Positions 39,972 through 51,500 of a stretch of 64,000 nucleotides of DNA are shown piece after piece. The DNA comes from Sipunculus nudus (taxonomy: Eukaryota; Annelida; Sipuncula; Golfingiida; Sipunculidae). The DNA lies in contig CM049306.1 in assembly GCA_026874595.1 (NCBI GenBank), forward strand, positions 89,572,642-89,636,641, written 5' to 3'. The translations under genes were made by a program, and so were the position numbers. Numbering within the stretch: position 1 is the stretch's first letter; the number at the start of each line of letters is the position of its first letter. The notes under the pieces are model-generated. The model did no database searches and had not been told where the DNA came from. It saw nothing but the letters and a program-made list of their open reading frames with translations.

Positions 39972-40006
39972 ACAGGGGAGCCGTCTGGGAGCCAAAAGCG
40001 CCCATA
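39972..40006. repeat. 35-bp direct repeat left of the inserted tRNA unit
   Basis: Same orientation and sequence as 40181-40215 with one mismatch. The two copies bracket the tRNA unit inside the inverted-repeat arm. Confidence 0.85.
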
Positions 40007-40010
40007 GAGG

Positions 40011-40180
40011 TATAACGTCCCTGGGTGGGCTCGAACCACCAACCTTCCGATTAACAGCCGGACGCGCTAACCGTTGCGCCACAGGGACTACATGCTTTGT
40101 GTACGTAAGTTTCTTATGTTATCATGAATAGGTACTGTTCCTTGATTTGATTGGCTGATGGAAAGTGTGACGTCACAGAC
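40011..40180 (-). repeat. tRNA unit, copy 2
   Basis: Second copy of the unit at 35706-35875, including the tRNA and its upstream flank with CCAAT and TGACGTCA motifs. Confidence 0.85.
40016..40088 (-). tRNA. tRNA-Asn (anticodon GUU)
   Basis: Complete cloverleaf on the minus strand with acceptor GTCCCTG/CAGGGAC, D stem GCGC/GCGC, anticodon loop CTGTTAA (GUU), a well-paired anticodon stem, T loop TTCGAGC and discriminator G. The body matches metazoan tRNA-Asn. A TTTT run lies about 20 nt past the 3' end. It lies within the palindrome arm. Confidence 0.92.
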
Positions 40181-40215
40181 ACAGGGGAGCCGTCTGGGAC
40201 CCAAAAGCGCCCATA
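40181..40215. repeat. 35-bp direct repeat right of the inserted tRNA unit
   Basis: Partner of 39972-40006 with one mismatch. Confidence 0.85.
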
Positions 40216-40440
40216 CAGCGCTCTCAACTGATAGTATTATAGAGCCGGCCTGTTTATATAGTAGGGTTGTGGACACATTTAAATCTTTGGTGAAGATATC
40301 GTAAATGTTACTCGTGGAACGTTGGAGGCATATTTTTCCTAAAATTGTAGCAGGTATTTCGTAAATGTCATGTAGACCGTTGTCCGGCAAAGGGCTATTT
40401 TGTTGTGTTGACCAGTGCTGTATGAGGCAGCGCCCCCTAT

Positions 40441-40847
40441 CGTATATTACCAACACTAATATAACAGTCACTACACATGACGTATTTAATGAACCAGTTT
40501 ACCTGATAATTGATCGTATGAAGCATAATTGTTTGCGTTGTGTAGATTGTGGTAAGGTTTTACCCCCTTTATGTGACACAATAGTACGTTTATGTCGTTT
40601 CTTTTTGGTCTGTTTGTGATAGATATTAAATTTAACCTGCAATGTGCGGGGTTTATATGACACATAACCTGAATGCGCGCACACACACACACCATGTACA
40701 CAAAATAATAAATGGGGGCATTTGGACGTTGGTGAGAGATGGTAGTGAAATAAATTGTATTTAAAAACATACAGCGTACAACAACACATATAACAGATAT
40801 ATGAAGAAAAACATAGATGATTCATTTGTCAAAGCACAATATGTGGT
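40441..40847. other. Gene-free stretch right of the inverted repeat
   Basis: A/T-rich, with a short CA repeat (about 40679-40692). Only short frames without motifs are open. Viral coding DNA resumes at 40911. Confidence 0.5.
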
Positions 40848-40853
40848 TTTTAT
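40848..40853 (-). terminator. Poly(A) signal of the 513-aa gene
   Basis: AATAAA on the minus strand, about 60 bp past the stop at 40911. Confidence 0.6.
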
Positions 40854-40910
40854 TGGGAACAACAATTTCCTATACAATGCCTTGTTGTTTAACACACACG
40901 TTCCATATCA

Positions 40911-42452
40911 TCAAAAAGCATACGTGTATTTTGTATCAAGATCAAGCAAGAAATAGGGAAAATACACGCGGCCGTCTCTCACTTCTACACACGGTACATT
41001 AGAAGCAAACTGTCGCACGCGCCCCAAACGGAAAGACGCTGCCCACGCCGCTGTTCTTGTTAGAACAGAAAACAGGTTTTTCTTCGCGTCCTGTACTGAA
41101 ACCGATCGACACTTGGCCATTTCCAAAGTGGCACAGAATGTGCGCCTCACACGACCCACACCTGTCCCGACGTAGCGGTGGACGTGCCGTGACACGTGTC
41201 TGGCTGTTTTGGTTGACTTAACGACATACAGCCCAATCTTATCTTGTTCCAACATGGCCACGACAAAAAACAGTTGGAAATCATTTATCCGCGTTGGCGT
41301 TCCATCGAATGCACCAGAGCGGTCGTACATTACTTTATATTCGTCGTAATATTCGTCGTCCTCAGTGTGGTAACATAGGTCCATATCGATGTAATTTTCG
41401 ACGGGACACCACAACTGTAGCTTTTCATCGGAAGGAGGGATGAACGTGTTACAATGCGCATGCACCTTATCGGCGGCGTCCCGAGGCCGCCCTGACACGC
41501 ACAGACGGACAGCGTGTGGCAAATTGCACTGGTTGACAGGTGCGTCCAGCAGTGAACCACCGCTCGTGTTGTGACAGCCTATGTACACTCCTGACGAAAT
41601 GAAGTTTTCTGTGAAGAGTCCCACTGGGTCCCACTGCTTGCCGAGTTTTTTGGCGTCCTGCATAGCGTCCACGGTGACATCAGTAATGCAATCAGTGATG
41701 GTGTTGACAAAGACAGATGTTTCGTCTTTGAGTCTCCGACTGTGAAGTGCTGCCAGCAGAGACTTCATTGGAACCTGTCGGCCGTAGGACGATTTCCCCT
41801 GCACCTGATGTAAATAGCCGTCCGTGTCCGGTCCTTCCACGCGTGAAATGAGGGCGTCGCTAGCATCCTGTATCACTTCGCATAATCTCTCGGCGTACGT
41901 GAGACCCGATTGCTGCACACGAAGTCTGTCCTTCATCTTTGCGTCCGCGTCCAGGAGGTGCAGACGCCGCCGTGTGAACATTAACAGCCCAGGGACGAAA
42001 TGTTTCGGGTGGGCCACAGTCGGTGCTGAAGAATCGGAAACGTCGACGGGGCCAGGCCCTGTGGTCGCCAGGTGGCTGAGGTCGACATTTATGGGCAATT
42101 CTGCCCCCGCCCTGCCCAAACTTTCCCGGACGGGTTGCGTCTTTAACCTCACTATGTCCGTGTACTCCCCTTTGTACTTTCTGACGTCATGGTCGCCTAC
42201 GAACACCCCATGGAGGTAAGTCTCTGGAACCCTCGGCAACACGGCTATGGCTTTGCGGCGGATGTGTTCCGGCAGGCTTGTCTCCAGCCGGCGATTCTGT
42301 GTCCGCATGAAGCGGTCCCTGCTCATTTGATCGAACTTGAAAGCCTGTTCCATCACGTGTTGATGGGTCACGGAGGGCAACTTATTTGGGATCCGCAATG
42401 GTGAACTTTGTCCCTCACGTCGTCCCTTGCTGTGACGGGAAAAGGGCGTCAT
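40911..42452 (-). CDS. Unknown protein, 513 aa, divergent from the large tegument gene
   Basis: First ATG at 42452 on the minus strand. The N-terminal 60 residues are basic; the rest is a soluble Cys/His-containing sequence with an acidic Tyr-rich patch (about 370-385, EDDEYYDEY) and a basic C-terminal third. No signal peptide or membrane helix. Only 54 bp separate its start from that of the giant tegument gene on the other strand, so the two must share a promoter region. Size is in the range of herpesvirus capsid triplex or tegument proteins, but no motif decides. Confidence 0.82.
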   Translation of the reverse strand: MTPFSRHSKGRREGQSSPLRIPNKLPSVTHQHVMEQAFKFDQMSRDRFMRTQNRRLETSLPEHIRRKAIAVLPRVPETYLHGVFVGDHDVRKYKGEYTDIVRLKTQPVRESLGRAGAELPINVDLSHLATTGPGPVDVSDSSAPTVAHPKHFVPGLLMFTRRRLHLLDADAKMKDRLRVQQSGLTYAERLCEVIQDASDALISRVEGPDTDGYLHQVQGKSSYGRQVPMKSLLAALHSRRLKDETSVFVNTITDCITDVTVDAMQDAKKLGKQWDPVGLFTENFISSGVYIGCHNTSGGSLLDAPVNQCNLPHAVRLCVSGRPRDAADKVHAHCNTFIPPSDEKLQLWCPVENYIDMDLCYHTEDDEYYDEYKVMYDRSGAFDGTPTRINDFQLFFVVAMLEQDKIGLYVVKSTKTARHVSRHVHRYVGTGVGRVRRTFCATLEMAKCRSVSVQDAKKNLFSVLTRTAAWAASFRLGRVRQFASNVPCVEVRDGRVYFPYFLLDLDTKYTYAF

Positions 42453-42506
42453 CAAACGTCAGTGCAAAACGGACATTGTAGAGGTCAGACAGTTCCAATA
42501 ATAAAA

Positions 42507-45500
42507 ATGGCACGGCAAACAGCCGACCCGACACCGATGAGCAGGACGGAATGGGACGAGCAGTTGCAAAAAACGGGATGGACGCGCAAGAACGTCATCA
42601 GAGACGGAAACAGTTTTTTCCGGGCTGTGGCCATACTAATGAACGGGATGCACGAAGGCCAGCATGGGAGGTTGCGTCAGGTAGTAAGGGATCACACAGG
42701 TAACAACGAGCTGCAGGAAGGGGTTGAACCCGGAAACGACGCGGTGCGGGCGGTATCACATAAGTACGATTGCCATGTAAATGTCCTGCGGACGACAGGT
42801 GACATCCGCCTTCTGACATCATTAGCACGTAGCAGGAAACCTTCAATAACTCTCGTACACACCGAAGGAGGGTACGACGTTTTAATACCGACATCTGAAC
42901 AAGCAAAAGTACAACCACAGTCCTGTTCTCCTCCTCGTGCCATAGATATGTACGCGGATGAGGCATCCTCTTTACTCGAGGATCTTGACAAAGAATGGGC
43001 GAGGATCATGCACCGCATGCAGACAAGTGCCAGCACCAGACAAGAGCGTAGCGACGGATTGGACGAAAGACCGATAACAGGGCCGTTGCGGGAAGAACAG
43101 CACCGGCGGCACCTGCCTTCAATCAGTGCAAATGCCGCTGGTGGGAGCGCAGATCAAATGTGTACGGATGAACATGTGACGGCGGGTGGTGAAAGCGGAG
43201 AGGCGATGAGTACGGAGGAAACAGCGGATAAAACAGAAATACGAAAACGGCGGATGACATCAACAGCAAGTAGAACAAACGCTCCAAGCCGTCCACAGTC
43301 GGGCAGTGTGACAGACGACCAACCGGTCTCAGGCAGTAAATCGAAAAGAAAGAAGTGTACTAAGCCCAAAACACCCGTACAGGCACCCCAAATGGACACC
43401 ACGACTACGTCAGAAACGCAAACCCATAGTGATCCCGCACCTGAGACACGAGACGCAACGACCCAGGAGGCTGTCCAAAAAGGCCCCGAACCCGACCCCC
43501 AGGTATTATTCAATGAAGTAAAAAATATGCATGCTGAACTACAACCAGCCTGGTCACCGATTAAAAGTATCCGTGCTGTATCGCCACCAGCCATGTCACA
43601 GATTAATGACGAAACCGATAGGAACGTAGACGACGATAATTCCGCCCAACAATTGCTGGGTCAGCTTACAATGCTGGGTGCTCAGATTCCAGCCTCGTCA
43701 TCAAACCAAGACGAAACCGATTTCGATATGATGACAGGTGAAATGTCACTGGCCGCAACAGAACTCGCCAGACTACAAGCCGCAGAAGCTGAAACAGAAC
43801 GCGCCATTCGAGAAGCCGCACAAGCTACAGCAGAACGAGCCAAACTAGAAGCCGCAATTGCTGCTGCAGAAATCGAACTGCGGCAGTCGGAAGCGGGGGT
43901 ACAACAGGTAGCGGATGGTGTCTACCAACAGGGCGGAACGGGGCAGCCCAATCGTGTGCCAGGTGACACAGCCGACGACACACGGGAATTGACACTGCCC
44001 ACAGAAACGGCTGATCACATAGGACATCAAAACGTGTACTGTGCGGAAAAGTGCGAAGGTGGTATAGATCTGAACGATATTTTATCTGAACTGTTTGGCG
44101 ATGGACAATCAAATGACCAAGGCGTTCAGACACAACCTGCTGACCAGGGCGCGTCCGGGTCTGTACACTATCAACATCCTTTCACAGAGGATACCACGTT
44201 CAGTCTTCCTTCATTTGACGGGGAGGACGACCGCAAACAGCAGGATGACCCTGTGAGAAAGACCCCCTCAGACACGTCCAACGTGTCTTCATCAACCGGG
44301 GTCAACACACAGCAACGGCCTGTAACAGGTTCGAGCATCGGCCAAGAAGCCAGAGGTGAAGAGGGACAACTGAGTAAATCTGATACGGACGAAACGGTAA
44401 GTGCCGTCGCCACCATTATCGCCGCCCTAGAGCATGACGAGCGGCATGAAGAGAAAAAGGTTACAGGTGACACAGTAAATGGGTTTGTTCCCTGCCCCGC
44501 AACTGCCGATGGCGGGGGCACATCACATCACATTGAACAACATGAAACCGACGAACAAGAAAGTATACAAGAAGGGAAGGCACACAGCACGGATACAACT
44601 GTTACCCAAGACCCTCCATTTCACAGCGATACAGCACAGGGAACGCCCATGCGGCAGGGCCAAGAGGACATCCTGCAGATGGCAATGAACCAATGTGACA
44701 TATTTAGCGCTTCAGACATCTGTCCCGATAACGTACCCACTGCGCCCTCTGTCACTGATCTGGGGGAAAACACAGGGGCTGAACACGTCGCGCCTTCTGT
44801 CTCTGCCGTCCCAGGGGATACTGCTGACACAGATATTCCTTCTGAACATCCGCAACATGTAGGGGAGAATGAGGCACCGGAACAAGATGCAAATCAACAT
44901 TTAAGGACGGTAGGAGAAACAGCCACGCCTGTTGCCCATACAGGTGGTGCGGAGGCGGCTCGCCGTATCGCAGACGGCTCTCCAGACACGGGTGCGTGCA
45001 AAAAAGAAACGCGTGGGCGAAAGGGCCACAAGAGTGTTTTGAAACCATCAAACCAGCATTCTACCGCCGACAAGCAAAAGGAAGCTCTGAGGAAGACAGC
45101 GCGACGTCTTAAACGCAACTCGGTACGGCTCAGTACCAAAATACTACAACCTCGTGTTATACACCCCACACCAGTTCCTGACTTTCCCAAGCGGAGACCG
45201 AGGCGCCAGCTACGCGTTGCGCACGTTGACCACCCGTACTCGAAACCCCCTGGGTCGGCAGACGAGCCGAAGTGCATACGCAAAAAGCGGCTAGGACAAC
45301 GGCGCAGAGCATCTAGTGCGCAGAACGATCGGCCATGTCAGATATCATCCCGGCCCGCTGATGACACAGTTACGACGCCCTCGGGCTCGGAAAAGGCAGG
45401 CGAACGACCGACCGCGGCAGACACCGCCGGACATGCAAAAAACGCAGAACAAACAACACATGAAGAAAATACGAGCGGCGCGAGGGGCGAGTCGGACCAG

Positions 45501-48500
45501 ATGGACACAACAGCCTGTGAGCAGAGGGAAACCAGCGCGGAAGAGTGTGGAGAAATGGAAGGTGACGATAGCGCCCCTTCCACGTCTGGAGACTATCCGA
45601 CACGTGTTATGTTGTGTGATACGTTCGAAGACATAAAAACTCGGGAGTACTTCCAACTGGACAAAGGCGGTATGTATAGTGTAGATATGACTCTTTGTCG
45701 TCCGCAGACCCCAAACCCCAGCGCGGACCACGTTTCCCTCCTAGCACCGCGGGTGAGAGATTCACACACGGTCACAGGTGCGCCGTTTATGCAAACAGAA
45801 GAAACACAGGACGGACAGGAACAAGATGACGCGAGTTCTGTTTCACTTACAGAAAGAATACAGAATATGCCTGCCACGTTCGAGCAGAGCATGGACGACA
45901 GCGATGCGTCTGATGACACGTTGGAACAGCATATGGACGAGAGTAGCGAATGTGAGGGAAACGTGCCTATTAGTGTAACTACCATGGATGAGTCGGACGG
46001 CACGGTGGAAGACGAGGGAGGCGTGAACGACGCACGGCGTGTCCCTGTCAATACACAAGGAAAGACTGTCGCGTCACGCGGTGACCGCCCATGTGATACG
46101 GAGACCGCCAACGAAGGCAGAGGATCTGACAAACAGAGAGATATGCCTCGCAGCGACCGCCCGGACGAAACACGATCGAGTTCAGGCGGACCTCCCCGGC
46201 ACGCGTCACAGAAAGATACAACGGGAAAAGATGCATCAAACACAGACGCGTGTTATATACCACCTGGACACCCGGTGATCACGAAGTGCGTGACGGGGTC
46301 ATTTCACCAGGGGGACCACCAACATTTTCTTTCGTTCTCAGTCGGAAAACAGTGTGTTCCCAACTGCGCAGTGGCTTTGATCCGGTGCAGCATTGAGGAC
46401 CCGGAGACTTGGACAACCTCCACATTAGACGACATTTTAGACGCCGGCGACCAGCTTTACTACAGCATTAAAGGGTACCCTGTGGAAGACGCGGGATACG
46501 TTTGTTTGGACGAGTTGCCGGAAACGATTGACTGCTTCTCGCGTTCTTTCTCTGTGGTATCGTACATGTACCGGAGCGACCTAATTAACAGAAATGATTT
46601 CCGTAACACTTACAGAACGTTACGGATGGCTCTGTGTGACGACAAGGGGTACTTATCATCGATCCTGATACTCCAAGACTGCGCAATCGCTGTCATGCAA
46701 AAAGGTAGCAAATATTACGTCTTCGATTCGCACAGTCGGGACATGCGCGGGAAGGTCACACCAACGGGCACATCTGTGCTTTTGGGATTTGACATTCTTG
46801 CAGAGGCTATTAAGCATATAACAAATCTCGCGTACACGCTGAAAGTAAACGGATACGAAAGCAGATTGTACAGTATAACTGAGAACCGAGTGGACGCACC
46901 TGTCCGAGAGCAAACGGACCCTGTTGCCCCCGTCCACAGCACGCCGCGGGTGGACACGCCAGTTGATACGCAGCAGTCGGACCGGGTGGACGAAACGAGA
47001 GAAGAGGACGTCGCCTCAGCCTGTAACACAGGAGCTGACGAGAAAATGGAAGAGCAGGATGTGGCGGCATCCGAGCAACATTCGGGTCAGTCCGGTGCGG
47101 AAGAAATGGAAGATGTGCAAGGTGACATCACCCGTGAGGAAACGACAGAAGAGGACGTCGCCACAAGACCTGCTCAGGAGCAGCCCGATGACGGGGCAGG
47201 CCAACCAAACCCCGCCTCCGCCTGTAACACAGGGGCTGAAGCGGATATGGAAGAGCAGGATGTGGCGGCATACGAGCAACATTCGGGTCCATCCGAGACG
47301 GAAGAAATGGAAGATGTGCTGGGTGACATCACCCGTGATGAACAGACCCCTCCGCGATCAGGCGAAGGCGACCCAGGAGTCGACGATCTGAACACATCGA
47401 CCCGCAAGAAGCTCCATATCAAAAGTCAACCCGGAAAAGCTTCAAACAACAGAGGTCGCCCCTCAAAAGGCGTGACGCACGGAAAGATGGACGAACATGC
47501 TGCGTCGTTGGTCAAACGGTATGAAGAGGCAGTCAAAGTATACAACGAACGTAGAGACACACTTGCACATTTCTGTGCAATTTGCACGTCCAAAGTGGTT
47601 GGAAATATCGAGGAGGTAGAGGAAATGAAGCAGAAACTGACAATGTTGAAGACGAAAGCACTGCGAGCGCGTACGAATATCCCATCATTACAGGGCGTCG
47701 ATATACCCCTGATTGTGAAAAAGAAAGTAGAGCGTAAGCACAAGATAAACATAATGCCTAACACAGCGAAGGCTACAAAGGCTTTAGACAAGGCAGAAAC
47801 AGAAGCAGCCAAAAGGGAAAAGAAAGAAAATGATCAAACAATCGCAGACATGCGGGCAGGCCTTTTGAACGAATTGCGAGACCCCAGTGTCACGTACGAT
47901 GACGTGAAACGAAACGAGTCGAAATACCAGCACGTCCTGCCAATAACGCCCGCAGAAGAAAAAGACGCTAAGAGTACCGTCGAAGCATGGATGACGAACA
48001 TGGCCGATTACATCGAATATGCCCTGATCCACATCGAAAAAAAAGCAGAAGAGTCACCGTCCATGTTGGCCGAGCCACCCCGTGGAGTGCCCGGGATTTT
48101 CTGGTTACACAAAGAAACGGATACACAAGTTGCGACGGGCAGAGCGCTGTTGGAAATGTACAGGGTGCTGCGCGCCAGCGCCGTCGACCATAACAAAACG
48201 CTGATAGACATGGTGGATCAACTGAAAGCATGGCTCGAGAATGCTTCTTTGCAATGTGTACATGATAAGATCCGCGCGTGCCTCGAGACATGGTACGAAC
48301 TGGACGCTTCTGTTCTCGACGAACGAGTCGATGCAATGCTCGGTCAGATTATGCCCCAATTACGTCTGATGAGGCTCCGTATCAGAAGCGGGACCAGTGG
48401 TGACGATGAAAAAAGTTTAAGACGCATGAAGATAAAGATCACATGTATGCAGGAAGACTTGCGGGAACTGCTCAGAAGCGTTTATGAATCTGCAGCACAG

Positions 48501-51500
48501 TACAGGGTTACCTCTAAAAAAAATGGACAATGGCATAACACGTTGACAGAAACGGAGAAAAAGCTGCAGAGAGAGTTGAAACAAATTGAGCAGGACATAG
48601 CTGCTGTGAGCGCACGGGTAGTGTCACTACCACAGCTCCGCAAGTCGCACCGGAGGAGAATGAATGTCCCTTTAACGCCGCTGACCGAAACTGAACCAAT
48701 AGAGGGCCCTCCTTCAGCGCCCGAAACGGCATCAGTGAGAGAAAACCCGTCCGACGAAGTGAATAACGACCGTCACGAGAACGATCCTTTGACGCGGGAC
48801 GAAGCCCGTCGCATATTGACGGAAAAGAATACACCAATGCAGGTGCGCATCGCTACCATTGCTCAGAGGTGCCCGGAGGTGAAAAAATGGAAAACGCGGG
48901 TAAGCAAAGCCAAGGACGATTACGCCTCTCATAAGCGCCACCTCGAGGAAATTATTAAACGTTGCATGGGTACTGAGTGCTCTTCGTGCACAGAAGCAGC
49001 ATCGTTTATACAAACGATCGACGAGCTGGAGGGTGATGGGCAATCCCTGCGACGCACAACCAAGAATGTTCTTATGAAAGACCATGGCATCCCCGCAGGG
49101 ATATGGGATGAATTGCGGGTCATCGCAGAGGTGTATGCGATCCCCGACCTGCCGGACACAGAGAAAGTGAGAACGAAACTGCGGGCACAGTTGGAGAAAC
49201 TGAGTAAACAGGAAAAGGACGCAGAGAGAAAACAACTGCTGCAGCTCGTGAAAAGCGGTCAACTGGAATACGCGAGAGCCAGAAACGTCGTACAATCTCT
49301 TCTGCCTCTGCAAAAGGACGACGTATCGTTTGGGAAACAGGCGGTGGAAGTATGGGTCAATAACGTGGTCAAAGACGTCGAAATTGCATTGTCTGACTAT
49401 GAGCAATCGTGTCCACCTGGATGCGATGCTCCGCCTGAAAAACTACCGTGTTACATCTGTCTACTTGAGAAACCTGACAGTACCGGCGCTGAGCTGCAGG
49501 AGTTGCTCGGAGTTTGCAAGGACGTTTATAATGCCTCTCACAACGATTCCCGCGAGGACAAGCTGAACAGGTTGATCGCCTGGGCTCGTCAGCCCGGCAC
49601 CAAACCTATTCTGAAAGGGTTGCGCTGCTGTTTCAAAAACGTGTGGAACGCCGAAAGCGAGGAATTGGAAAAGCAGATAAATGAACACGTAAGTCGAGTA
49701 GATGAGATGTTCAGAAACGTAGACGCGTCGTACACGTCGGACGAAAGCAACCGTAAGAATGTCACTCTCCTGGAAGAACACATTGAAAAGGTGAGCCAGG
49801 TGAAGAAATCACTTTCGTGGTGTGAGGATAAAGCCGCAGCATGGCTTCAAAAGTTAGGTGGGAATCAGGACCAGCCGTTCGACGTAAAAGGATGTCGTTC
49901 GGACGGCTTGAAGAAGATACTACAGTTACTGAATGCAAAGAACGATAAGGCAAACGCGCTCATAGGAAAGTTGCAAGGCTGGAAAACAGCCGAGCATGTA
50001 CAGGCACAAACCGCAAGCAGTCCTGGGCAGTCCTCTACCGTTCGGGGCACAGGTGATGACGAATTGATAGCCAGAACACACGCGGCGCAAACTGCTGCGG
50101 CAGAAACGGCTGCAGCAGAAACGGCATGGTTGAAAGAAGTGCTGGTCGCCACTGAACAATACAACACCTCAACGGAAAAGACACGTGCATGGATCCAGGC
50201 ATGCAAGACGTTTCAATTTGAAAATACACGTGATATCGATATGTACAAGAAGGAACTCGATCAGCAGGTGGGAGTACTCGATATACACAACAGCACCTTG
50301 GACAAACTCAGACGCGGTAACTGCGTGGTAGACGGAACGCTGGTCGCCAGCAAGGACACTACTTTTTGGGGAAATAAGGAGAAGGAGCAGATCCGTTTTA
50401 AAAAAACCGAACCAATCACACGCACACAGATAGAGGAGGCCAAGAGGGTCATGCAGACTAAAAGAAAAGAACTGGAAGCTAAAGAAAAACGCCAGAGGCG
50501 CGAGGAAATCGTCAGAGATCTCACTGCAAGTGGCACTCTCACAGACGTGACAAGCAACCTGGCACAATACATGGACACGATCTATCCGCTCACTAAAGAA
50601 GAGGTTACGGATCTCTGCTTGCACTGTTCACATTGGACAGACCGTTTGACAGAAGACGTAGAGCGGTTGGCACACGCGTACACAAGCGGACTAGACGACG
50701 GTGCCTTACAGGATGCTCCACGTTGTATCGCGGATGAAGTCCCGGCCGTTTTCGGATTGCTTGAACACATGTGCTCGGACAACTCAGACAAGAAACAGCA
50801 ATATCAACGGAAACGTAAAGAAGCCGAAACTTTGCTTGAAATCTATCAAAACCTTCGGGCAGAGCAGTGCGCGCGTGACACAGACAACGCCAGCCGCATT
50901 CAATTTCTCACAGAACGGGCTTGGAGAGAAACCACCCCGAAGAGGACCAGCAACGTATTGCTCCATTGCATCATTCAGGTTTTCAACGAGTGGACGGATC
51001 AGACCGTGCGAGATTGCACGGAAACCGTACGAGGTTCGGCGTCTGCCATACAGGCCAGTTCAGAGGATATCGAAAGTTTTTCTAAGGACGGCATGCATCA
51101 TCTCATTACCACGTGGGACCAAACCGGACTGGACCAAGCGAACAACCAACTGCGCGACTCACAAAAACGACTGAATGACACGCTAAACGCCCTGACGGCA
51201 GCAAAAGCAGCGGCGGGTACCCATTGGAACAAAGGAGACGGTGGTTTCGCGAAAAAACTGCATACAGCGGACAAAAGCATCAATGCAGCCATACACCAGA
51301 TTCAGCTGCTGAATGTGCGTGCGGAACACCTAAGACAAAAAACCGACATGGATAACAAACACACCGGGTCCGATCACGGCGAACCTGCAGACCATGTTAC
51401 CGAGGCTTATAATAAATTGCTGACCACCGGTTTATCTGAAAAAGCAAATCTGCCCGACACCATACTACAACACGTGAACAGATGTGGGCCAACAGATGAG

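Larger units (their letters stand above)
38600..40440 (-). repeat. Right arm of the inverted repeat, interrupted by a tRNA unit
   Basis: Mirror of 37045-38540, with the same block order outwards. Between 40007 and 40180 it is interrupted by the second tRNA unit; the arm sequence then resumes. The outer 200 bp (40216-40440) again match the left arm (37045-37330) in reverse, with some mismatches, and similarity fades near both outer ends. Confidence 0.82.

Noticed and set aside
40486-40825. Short Cys/Tyr-rich minus-strand frames
   Set aside because: A/T-rich low-complexity translations with no motif.
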